From Sodiomyces alkalinus F11 (lineage: Eukaryota > Ascomycota > Sordariomycetes > Glomerellales > Plectosphaerellaceae), in contig NW_021167080.1 in assembly GCF_003711515.1 (NCBI RefSeq), positions 1,261,394 to 1,325,393 on the forward strand: a stretch of 64,000 bases of DNA, read 5' to 3'. A program made the position numbers and the translations under genes. Under the pieces are notes generated by a model. The model had not been told where the DNA came from, made no database searches, and saw only the letters and a list, made by a program, of their open reading frames with translations. Of this stretch, positions 32,631 through 43,009 are shown piece by piece. Numbering within the stretch: the stretch's first letter is position 1; every line of letters begins with the position of its first letter.

Positions 32631-34664
32631 TCACAACTTGGCAGAAACACCCTTCCTATTCTGCAGAATCTCATCACCCAGCTTGGCCATTTCGAACTTC
32701 CTCACCTTCCCGCTCCCGGTCAGCGGCACATGCGCCGGGACGCCATCTTCGCCCAGCCAGAAGACGTGAGCGGGGGATTTGTGCTTGCCCAGCTGCCTGC
32801 GGACCCAGTCGCGGACTTCGTCGTCGGAGGGGCGGAGGCTGTTTTCGTCCTTCTCGACAAATGCGCCGACTACTTCGCCGTAGTGGTCGTCCTTGAGGCC
32901 GACGACGATGGCGCGTGATATGGCGGGGTGGGCCATGAGGCGTTCCTCGATTTCTAGGGGGTAGATGTTTTCGCCCCCTGAATTTGTCTCGTGTCAGTGG
33001 GAAGGGAAAAGGAGAAGAAAAAGAAAAAGAAAAAAAAAAAGAAAGAAACTCACCTCGAATGATAATGTCCTTGAATCGTCCCGTGATCGTGCAGTAACCG
33101 TCCCGGTCAAAAACGGCTTCGTCGCCCGTATGCAGCCACAAAACTCCCGCCGAATCGCGGACCATAGTCTCGTTCGTCTTCTCCGAGTTGTTCCAGTACC
33201 CCGGGGAAAGCTGGTACCCGGCAATGCACAGCTCCCCAGGCGTGCCCAGGGGCACGACATTCCCGTTCCGGTCAATGATCTTCGCGCGGGCATGCGGCAT
33301 GAGGGTCCCCACGGTCGTGAGGCGGCGCGACAGCGCGTCGTCGGTGAAAGCGTTGAAGCAGGTCGGCGACGCCTCGGTGAGGCCGTAGCTGCTGGTGAAG
33401 TCGCGCATGCCGAGGCGGTCGACCATGAGGCGCATCAGGTAGCGCGGCACGGGGGCGCCGGCAACAATGCCGGTGCGTATGCTGCGCGGGTAGTCGGGCT
33501 CGGCGCGGCCTTGTTCGGCGGCTTCGGCGGCGGCGGCTTGGAAGAGCGAGTCGAACATGGCGGGGACGCCGTGGAGGGCGGTGCAGCGTTCCTCGCGGAG
33601 GGCGCGGAAGGTGGCGCGGGGGTCGAAGACCTCGGCGGGGTAGACGATCTTGGCTCCGTGGGTGACGACGGCGAGGAGGCCGAGGACGAGGCCGAAGCAG
33701 TGGAAGAGCGGGGGTGGGCAGCAGAGCGCGTCGGAAGGGGTGAGGCGCATGCGGTCGCCTATGAAACGGGCGTTGTTGACGAGGTTGCTAAATGTGGCGT
33801 GAGTTTTTCTTTTTTTTCTTTCCCTCTCTCCCGCATGTGCGAAGCATAAAAGGACTTCGTTTGGATGGAGTGTCACTTACTGATGAGTGAGCATAGCAGC
33901 TTTCGGGAGACCGGTGGTGCCGCTGGTAAACTGGAGGTTGCATACCTGGTGCGGCACGACTCTTCTCATCACTCGCTCGAGATTGCTTGTGTCTTGACGG
34001 ATGCTTGACTTGATCAAGTCGTCATATGTCCGATACGACCCTGGTTCACCCCGAATGATGATTACCCTGGGCTTCCTGCCCTCCTCTTCGTTTTGAAGCT
34101 CGGAAAGGAGACGACGGTTGTCGAGGCGTCCAATTTGTGGTGTGGTAAAGAATACTTTGCAATCTGAGTTGCATTGTATTAGTTTTCGAAAGTCGTCAGG
34201 GTTAGGCCTACAACTGAGGATATACAGTATGTATAGTATAGACCATAAGTCGCCCTGTATGACTTACCAGAGAACTTGAGGGCGTACATAGCCTCTGTGG
34301 GGGTGTAGGTATTGTTCAGAATGACGAGGATGGCGCCGATTCTAGTGACGGCAAAGAAGATGGCAGTGTATTGCTCGCAGTTGCCCGCCATGACCCCGAC
34401 CCTGTCACCTACGCCGATGCCCATGTCCAGGAGGGCCCGGGCGAGCAAGAGGCTCTGATGGTTGAGGTCGTTGTAGGTCCATCGTGCGCCGGTCCAGGGG
34501 ATGACGAGACACTCCCTCGTGCCATGCTGGTAGGTCTGGAGTTCGAGAAGTTCGCCGAGATTTAAATCAACGAGGGGAGGCTCGACGGGACCGTGCAGTA
34601 TGGAGAGCCTCTGCTTTGGAGCAAATCGCTCGCTGGGCGGTGCAGTGGATGGTTGGGTAGCCAT
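32631..34664 (-). CDS. sidI: Acyl-CoA ligase, SidI type
   Basis: Four exons (34664-34268, 34163-33881, 33787-33054, 32977-32631) give 586 aa. It is an ANL-superfamily AMP-forming ligase: the P-loop-like FTSGTTGLPKAAM spans the second intron's upstream exon, followed by SYGLTEASP and the hinge and C-terminal domain with GRFKDIIIRGGENIYPLEIE and GSGKVRKFEM. In Aspergillus, SidI activates mevalonate to mevalonyl-CoA for the fusarinine branch; its neighbours here fit that role. The protein ends AKL, an acceptable PTS1 signal. An N-terminal RLSILHGPV (residues 19-27) resembles a PTS2 but lacks the final H/Q-L pair. The ATG at 34664 has a strong context (CCCATGG). Introns are 104, 93 and 76 nt. Confidence 0.9.
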
Positions 34665-35256
34665 GGGTGCCGATTTCCGCGGTGTGTTATGCAACTGTAG
34701 TCTTCATACGTTCAACACAGAGAGGCAGAGATGATCAACAAGAGGTGTCTTTTCACAAAATCGTCCTCTTTGGCAAAGGAGTGTGCAGAAATTACCACAG
34801 TGGACGTCCGTATGACATTCAATATGCATGTGATGTGCCTACGAAGTATAATTACAATCTACGGATAGACCGACAACCGATGGCCCGCATTCTACTGCTA
34901 CATACAAGCACGACCTATTCCCATACATTTGAATTCCCATCCCCCGCTGCTGCGAAGCTGTGAACGGTGAACCCGGCCTCAGTCAGTGTGGACCCTTGGG
35001 CCGCCTGCGGGATTTTCTTCTTCTCTTTCACTGGGGGGTTTTGCCCTCTTTACCTTTCCACGCGAATGGGCCTGGGTCAGGGGTGGTCTTTGGGTATTTA
35101 GTACAGTCTAGTTAGGTGGCATCGTGCTGGGATACAACGGGATAGTGGTCGGCATTGGTAGAGGTTGAAGTCGGAAAGGAGCGGTTAAAGGTCTCAGTAC
35201 CGTAAAATGTACCCGTGTAACGAGTGGAGGTACTTTTGCACTGATCTAATCTGATG

Positions 35257-35265
35257 ATCAGATAA
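35257..35265 (+). promoter_or_regulatory. ATCAGATAA iron-repressor GATA site
   Basis: Exact ATCWGATAA. It is embedded in a cluster of further GATA/GATC words (CTGATCTAATCTGATG just upstream), 593 bp from the sidI start codon. Confidence 0.68.
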
Positions 35266-35817
35266 GATGCAGGAAGAAGTTTTCATCGGTGGATTTGTGG
35301 GCCCTATGCCCATGCCCCATGCCCCATGCCGACATCGGATGAGGGCGAGTACCGGTGGACCAAACCAAGATAGGACTAGCTCGGTGGAGATAAGGGACAC
35401 AAGCCCCAATCGACCTCGGACCATGAACCATGACACCATCGTGAGACGAACAAAAAGCACAACCAAAAACTTACTCCATACACGCACATACATACCCACC
35501 CACATCCAGGAATCGAACGCTCCGAGAACATATCGTCGTCGCATTGCATCGCACCATCGTGCATATCCCTCTTGGGCCGAGCCCCCGCCTCGTCTATACC
35601 TGCCCATTCCATTTCGCGGCGCCCGTCCATATGCAGGCCGGCCTAGACGTAGGACGCAGGCTATGACGGAACGGAACAGCTGAACGAGGGGATTGAGGCC
35701 ATGATCCGTTAATACTTCGTACCCACAGCATTACGACGTCCTCGTACAATACTGGACACGCCGGGCAAAAGGTTGCAGCTCGCTCCACATGAACTAATTT
35801 GTGGTGATCAAATAGGC

Positions 35818-35826
35818 TTATCAGAT
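35818..35826 (-). promoter_or_regulatory. ATCTGATAA iron-repressor GATA site
   Basis: Exact ATCWGATAA on the minus strand, 571 bp upstream of the NPS6 start codon. Confidence 0.68.
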
Positions 35827-36396
35827 CCTGTCTTCTTCCCCGGACCTCATCCACTCCGTTCCGTTTTCTTCTCGGAACCCGGTACCCATGCCCAATGTAT
35901 CGGCTTGTATCTGTACTCGACAAACAGAATCAGACCAGACCCCCCTCCTAAAAAGGACTGACCCATACCTATTGCATACCTACTGCAATTGGAACCAAGG
36001 TTTTCGCCTGGGCCTGTCCCTTCTCAGAAGATTCCGTGACTCCGATTCGGCCCAGTCGAAGCCGGCACTGCTACTACGACTCCGTACACTACTCTCAATT
36101 TTTCTACCCATTAGCAACATCGATGTCGGTTGTGCGGAGAAAAGATGCTCGGGAAACAGAGCAACTCAACTCGAGGAATTATGAACATGAACCTCATGGC
36201 CGACATCGACTTACAGGGGTCCGTTCCCCGCTGGAGGGGTTCGACTCGACAGGAAGCACATGTTCTGCTCTGCTCTCCACCAGTTCCCTTTCTCGTCCGT
36301 ACTACTCCGTAGACATAGCACAACCGACAGCCCCCTTGATCTTTAGTTTCCCCTCCTATCGTGATTGCTATCCACGCCTCTCCTGTCGCTGTCGAT

Positions 36397-39300
36397 ATGC
36401 ACCTGCGGAACGTCGACGCAGGGGGAGGTGCCTTTGAGATGCCTCTCACCATCACCAGCCGTCCTGTATCTCCTCCCACCCTCAATGGCGCAAACCACCC
36501 GTCTTCTAATCGAACCGTTCCGTTGAAGCCCAAGTCGCTGCCGGACTCGAGTCCGAGCCCTTCACCGTTCGACCTTCTCCTCGCCTGGCTCCTCGTCCTC
36601 TACCGGGATAACGATGATGCTATCAGCCGGGTGAATTGGGGGTGTAGGAGGGATGGTCACCCATCCTCACCGGCGGCTTTTGAACGTTTCCTGGATCTAG
36701 GAAGTCTTCCTTTCCAAAAGACGGATGCGCTATCAGACGCCCGGCGGGCTCTCACAGAACTGTATTCTTCTTCCGACGACGTGCCGGCTATCGTAGTCGG
36801 GAACGAATTCTATTTCGACAATGGAGTCAAGACTGTCAGCGCACCATCGGACCCCGAGAAAGAATCGCAGCGTTCGCCGCCCAACAATGTGAGATAATCT
36901 TCTTAAAAACCAAACTCCGAGGAACGGGAACCTCGAACCCGGCGTATATGTATACTCTTTTTTTGCTAACCTCCCAATCTCCCAACCTCCCCAGTGGACG
37001 TACCAGATTCAAGCATCACTCATCGAACAGCAACTGGACATCACAGCCCAATGGGTCCGGAATTCCTTCTCACATCAATTTGCCAATGCCCGTCTCGATG
37101 TCTTCGTGGACATTCTTGGCCAGATCATTGACCATCCCGACCAGCAAGTGTCGACTGCCATCGGGCCTACACGAGCCGACCTCGACCAGCTGTGGTCGTG
37201 GAATGCCGTCCTCCCTCCAACCATAGACCGCTGCATGCATGAATTCGTCACAGAACAGGCCGCTTCTCATCCCGATTCCCCTGCCGTCGAGTCGTGGGAC
37301 GGCAGCTTCACCTACCGGGACGTCGAGGAACTGTCCACCCGCCTCGCCCTCCACCTGGTCGCTCGTGGAGCACAAGTGGGCGGCATCATCCCTCTGTGCT
37401 TTGAGAAATCCAGGTGGACTGTAGTCGCAGTCCTCGCCGTCATGAAGGCAGGGTCCGCTTTTGCCCTCACCGATCCCAGCCAGCCCGAGGCCCGTTTACG
37501 GACCATCGTCCAACAGACCCGTCCCAAAATCCTCCTCACGTCACATCAACAGAGCGACTTGGGCCGCCGGTTAGCCGGTGACGAAGCAGAGGTCGTCGTC
37601 GTCGTCGTCTCGAGCCACCTCCTGAACGTGATCGCGATCGCATCAACAAGCCCAGGGGTCGGCTTACCGCCTATCCCTACCTCCTCGCCTCTGTATATCC
37701 AGTTCACGTCCGGGAGCACGGGGAAACCGAAAGGCGTGGTATGCTCCCACGCAAACTACACGAGCGGTGCTGTTCCCCGCGCCCACGCCGTGGGCTATCG
37801 TCCTCACTCGCGCGTCTTCGACTTCGCCTCGTACGCCTTTGACGTCAGCATTGACTGCATGCTGTGCACCCTCGCCAACGGCGGCTGTCTCTGCATCCCG
37901 TCGGACGAGGACCGGATCAACGACTTGAGCGGTGCCATCCGTAACACGAAATGCAATATGGCGCATATGACGCCCTCCGTCGCCCGCGTCCTGGATCCCG
38001 ATATCATCCCTTCCCTGGAAGTCCTCGGTCTCGGAGGCGAAGCAGTATCGGCAGGAGACGCCTCGGCCTGGAGCCAGACGACCAGCGTCATCATCGCCTA
38101 CGGTCCATCCGAGTGCACCGTGGGCTGTACCATCAACAATAACGTCAGGGAATCCACCAACATCGGCAAGGGCGTCGGGGGTCTGACGTGGATCGTCGAC
38201 CCTGACGACCACAACCGCCTCATGCCTGTAGGTGCCGTGGGAGAGCTCTTGGTGGAGGGGCCTGTGGTGGGCTTGGGCTACCTCCGCGACCCCGCCAAGA
38301 CGGCCGAGGTTTTCATTCAAGATCCCACCTGGCTTCTCACCGGAGGCCCTTCTGTGCCTGGTGGGCGACGGGGCCGACTCTACAAGACCGGAGACCTCGT
38401 GCGCTATGATCCGGATGGTACAGGAGCCATCGCTTTCGTGGGCCGGAAGGACCAACAGGTCAAGCTTCGGGGCCAACGAATCGAGCTAGCCGAGGTCGAA
38501 CATCATCTTCGAGGTAAACTACCAACCAACGTCAAGGTTGTCGCCGAAGTCATCAAGCCTGGAGGGGGTGACCCGACCCTGGTCGCCTTTATCGAGGAGC
38601 ATACCACCACCATACCAACAAGTGCGACGGAGAACGAGGGCGGCCCAGTAACCTTGTCCCCAGAACTGAGCCTGATCCTGGGGGAGATGGACATCACCCT
38701 CAGCGCTGAAATTCCAAGATACATGGTCCCGTCTTCCTACATCCCCCTGCGGAAGATGCCGTCTCTGGTATCGGGGAAGATCGACCGCAAGCGACTACGA
38801 GAAATCGGTGCTGCCATGACAAGAGAAGAGGTTGCTCGGCTGCGAGTGGCCAGTTCCGAGCGGGACGAGCCCGAGTCCGAGATGGAACGGGCACTGCATC
38901 GCGCTTGGGTCAATATCCTGAGGGACACCGCGGAGATCGGTTTGCAGGATAGCTTCTTCGCCCTCGGCGGTAATTCCCTGAAAGCCATGCGACTGGTTAG
39001 CGCTGCAAGACACGAAGGGATCGCCTTGACCGTGGCTACCATTTTCAACTTTCCGACACTCAAAGCAATGGCCGCCATGGCAACTCCGGCACCCCGAGAG
39101 GCACAAGAGCCACCACCACCTTTTTCCTTGCTGGAAGAAGAGTGGAGTCGGGAACAAGCTTGTGCAGATGTAGCCAAGCTTTGCGAGGTCGAAGAAGCGG
39201 CCATTGAAGACGTCTATCCCTGTACACCACTGCAGGAAGCCCTGATGGCGCTGTCAGCCAAGGTCAAGGAGGCCTATGTTGCGCAGAGAGTCGTGGACCT

Positions 39301-42300
39301 GGAGGATGCAGCCGCTGCGGAAAAGCTCCGCTCCGCCTTCGAGATAGCCGCTGCCGACACCGCAATCTTGCGCACAAGGATAGTCCAGGTGCGCCAGCAT
39401 GGCCTGGTTCAAGTAGTCATCAACGAGGATATTCCGTGGCACCGCGGAAACGACCTGCAGGACTACCTCATCAGGGACCGTGAAGCTCCCATGGAGCTGG
39501 GCAAACCTCTGGTCCGCTACGCTCTCATCACCGAGGACGAGTCCAAGAAAGTCTACTTTGTCCTGACGATGCATCACGCCTTGTACGACGGCTGGTCAAT
39601 GCCTCTCGTCGTCGACAGGGTCAACCGGGCTTACGAGGGGGAGAGGATAAGGAGGCCCGCCGAGTTCAAGGACTTTATTCGATATCTCAACTCTACCGGT
39701 CGTGAGTCCGCCGAACGGTTCTGGAGGGAGAAGTTGCAAGGAGCGAACGGAACTCAGTTCCCGCCCCTGCCGTGGGAGGGATATCAGACCCAGGCCGATT
39801 CGCTTCTCGAGCTCCATGTTCCGTTGTCAGGCCGCCCTGCATCGAACACCACGGTGGCCACGGTCATCCGCGGAGCGTGGGCTTATGTTGCGTCCAAGTA
39901 TAGCGCATGCGCAGACGTGGTCTTCGGCGAGACTCTCACCGGTCGCAACGCCCCCATCAGCGGCTGTGAAGAGATTGAGGGCCCCATGATCACTACCGTC
40001 CCCCTCCGTGTACAAGTCCGTGGGGACATGACGGTGGCCGAGTACCTGCAAGAGATCCACGACCAGACGGTGAAACAGATACCATACGAGCACACGGGCC
40101 TACAGCACATCCGCCGACTCAGCCCCGATGCGTACGAGGCATGCGAGCTGAGGACGGGGCTTGTTCTCCATCCTAGCTCCGAGGAGGACGCGGACCCCAA
40201 CGAGCGCAACAAATACCCTGCCAATCGGCTGGTGCCCGCCGGAGATGCCGAAGCAGCTCAGGAAGCACTAAAGTTCAACACATACGCGCTGATGCTCGTC
40301 TGCGCGTTGGATGCCAACGACGGCTTCTCCATCATGGCCAGCTTCGATTCTAAGACGGTCGAACCGACTGTGATGGTGAGGGCCCTGAATCATTTAGCAC
40401 GCGTGTCCCAACAGCTGTGTCAAATGACGGAGGAGCCCCTGAGCGACTTGCAATATCTGACAGCAGAGGAAGAGGCTGGACTGGCCCGTCTCAGCACCGC
40501 GAATCCTCAGAGCGTCGAGAAGGAATATCCTTCAACAACAGCCGTGTGGATTATCGACCCGTTAGATGGCAAACGTCTAGTCCCCCTGGGCGCCGTCGGT
40601 GAACTGGCGATTGCCAGTGCAACCGACATGTCGCTGCTTGCTCTCGACTCCGCGCCTTGGTTGAAGTTGAACGGCCCCCGTGAGGAAAACGGCGTGCCTA
40701 CCAAGCTCTACCGGACCAACCGTCTCGCGAAACTCGACGCCAGCGGAACGGTCCAGCTCATCCAAGACAACAAAAGAGGCAAGTCAGCACGGGACGCTGC
40801 AGCCGTGACCGCCCAACCTCGACCGAAGCGCATATCCGCAACGTCAGCCAAGCAACGACGACTACGAACACTCTGGAGCCGCGTCCTGGGATTATCCGAA
40901 GAAGATATTGGTTTAGATGACAGCTTCTTCCGACTCGGCGGAGACTCCATCTCGGCCATGAAGCTGGTTTCAGAGGCACGTCTCGAAGGACTGCGACTGA
41001 CAGTGGCGCAAGTCTTCCAGAAGAGAACGCTCTATGACATGGCCGGCGCCTTGGCGGAGTCCAAACCAGCACCGTCGCAGTCACCCCAGGGAGAGGCGCA
41101 GACAACAGCCCCATTCGAGCTCGTGGAGGGAGCGGCGGCCTCTGCCATCTTCATCGACAACGTCATCCGTCCAGCCCTCGTTAGCCCGACATGGAATATC
41201 GTCAACGTCCTCCCCGTCCGTCCGCTCCAAGCCGTAGCCATCAAGGGCACAGTTGAACTGCCCAGATTCTCGACCCGCTACGAAGCAATGTATTTCGACG
41301 GCGCCGTTGACCGTACCCAGCTCTTCCGCGCATGCCAGGAACTGGTCACTCGCAATGAGATCTTACGGACGGTATTTATTGCGCATCAACACACTTTCCT
41401 CGGCGTGGTCCTGGAAAATGTAAAAGTCCCCGTCCAAGTATACGAGATTGACGGGGACGTGGAGACGTTCGTGCAACACCTCTGCCACGTCGACATCCGG
41501 ACGCGGATGCCGCTGGGATCCTGCTTCGTCAAGTGGCTCTTCATCCAAAGCAGCAACGGCTCCTCCGCGCTGGTCTTCCGCATATCGCACGCCCAATACG
41601 ACGAGATCTGCCTCCCCCACATGCTCCACCAACTCTCAGCGCTGTACGAAGGGCGACCGGTCCCCGAGGCGGTGCCTTTCTCCTCCTTCGTCGCCCACGT
41701 CGTCAAGACCAACATCCCCGAGAGCATCTCCTACTGGCGCGACCTCCTCCGCGGCTCGTCCCTCTCCGTCGTGAAACCCGACACGCCGGTAGAGAACCGC
41801 GACCACTTCGCCATCCACAGGAAGCTCGACATCGCCGCCCGCTCCAGGGACATCACCGTCGCCACGCTCCCCACCGCAGCCTGGGCCCTCTGCCTAGCCC
41901 GGCGCCTCAACCTCCGCGACGTCACCTTTGGCGAAGTGGTCAGCGGCCGCAACATCGACCTCCCCGGAGACAACAAGAACAACAACAACGACGACGACAA
42001 CAACAACAAGGGTAGCAACAGCAACGGCAGCAGTGCCGACGTCGTGGCGGGGCCATGCTGGCAATACGTCCCCGTGCGGGTCAAGTTCGAGCCGGAGTGG
42101 ACGGCCGCGGATCTGCTCGCGCACGTGCAGCACCAGCACATCGCCAGCTCGGCGCACGAGGGCATGGGTCTCCCGGAGATTGTGGCGTCCTGCACCGACT
42201 GGCCCGCGACCACCGACTGGTTCGACTCGGTGGTGCATCAGGACGTGGAGCATGTCGAGGACCTCGGTTTCGCGGGGGTGAGTGGTCGCACCGAGACCAT

Positions 42301-42484
42301 CTACCCGCACTTCGAGCCGCTGCGGGAGTGGAAGGTCCAGGCGTTTCCCGAGGGGGATAGCTTGACTATTGAGATTATTACGTTTGCATCCTGGGAGGCG
42401 CACGCTAGGGAACTTCTCGACGAGATGGAAGAGGCTATGCGACTGCTGGTGGACCAGCCTGGTGCCTTGCTTTTCAGCGAGTGA
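36397..42484 (+). CDS. NPS6: Siderophore NRPS, NPS6/SidD type (A-T-C-dA-T-C)
   Basis: Two exons (36397-36888, 36995-42484; 106-nt intron with GCTAAC branch site) give 1993 aa. Domains in order: an N-terminal region typical of the family; a full adenylation domain (FTSGSTGKPKGVV, YGPSECTVG, YKTGDLVRY, GKIDRKRL); a thiolation domain with FFALGGNSLKAM; a condensation domain with MHHALYDGWS; a truncated adenylation remnant (WIIDPLDGKRLVPLGAVGEL); a second thiolation domain FFRLGGDSISAM; and a final condensation domain whose active-site region reads SHAQYDE. This is the layout of SidD/NPS6, which joins three acyl-hydroxyornithine units into fusarinine C-type extracellular siderophores. Such genes matter for iron uptake and oxidative-stress tolerance. 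A poly-Asn/Asp stretch interrupts the last domain. I took the first ATG of exon 1; a second at 36439 is possible. Confidence 0.95.
41970..42033 (+). repeat. AAC/GAC trinucleotide tract in NPS6
   Basis: A run of AAC, GAC and AAG codons encodes a stretch of Asn and Asp followed by Gly/Ser/Asn, inside the C-terminal condensation domain after the SGRNIDLPG motif. It looks like a surface-loop expansion. Confidence 0.88.
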
Positions 42485-43009
42485 AGGGGAAGGGCCGAGG
42501 AGGATGTGTGTTTTGTTTTGACAGGTCCTCCCATTTTGTAGTGTTTCCTCCCCAGATATCAACCTGTCCATGGAATATAAATGTCTGATGAGCCGCCGCT
42601 ATATCGTTTGGGTTTTGTAGGGGTCACGGGGAACAGAAACGCAAAAATGAGCAGCGAGACAACCAAATTGGTTGGGCGATGTTCGACTATGAAGTGAAAC
42701 GCTGCTTGAGAGGAGAACAAACCAAAAAAGACTCTCCAATCCAACAATCCCCCGGCATGGCGATTATCAATCAATATTTGCGATATTCTTGGATCTGACT
42801 CCTCGTGCACTTGTGTGAGAGAAACCGATGTCATGGCTCCAACGCCGCCTTCTTCCACAATCGTAAAAAAAATTAAATTGCATATAATGCTATGCTCGCC
42901 GCTGGCAGCCATGCTCTCCCGAGTGAAGATTCCATTAAAGAAGTAAACGCTCCCCGATGGGTTTGCTCGCCTGTCTTGTAGCCAGGCTGCACGTATACCA
43001 CTGTTGCAC
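42485..43009. other. Convergent 3' region NPS6 / DUF4050-like gene
   Basis: About 525 bp with no conserved ORF. The minus-strand gene to the right reaches its stop inside CCGCCGTGAGTGC, which also resembles a splice donor, so an extra terminal exon in this stretch is possible. I could not support one. Confidence 0.4.

Larger units (their letters stand above)
34665..36396. promoter_or_regulatory. Divergent promoter region sidI / NPS6
   Basis: A 1.7-kb region between the divergent sidI and NPS6 genes, without a supported ORF. It contains two exact ATCWGATAA sites (35257-35265 plus strand; 35818-35826 minus strand), placed about symmetrically so that each gene has one within about 600 bp and one within about 1150 bp. 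It also has ACTCCGTAC motifs near 36079 and 36303 and a tandem CCCATGCCCCATG near 35305-35325. Confidence 0.6.

Noticed and set aside
35267..35683. Overlapping ORFs on both strands in the sidI/NPS6 divergent promoter
   Set aside because: The frames are short, mutually antisense and lack coding character; the region has clustered GATA sites instead.
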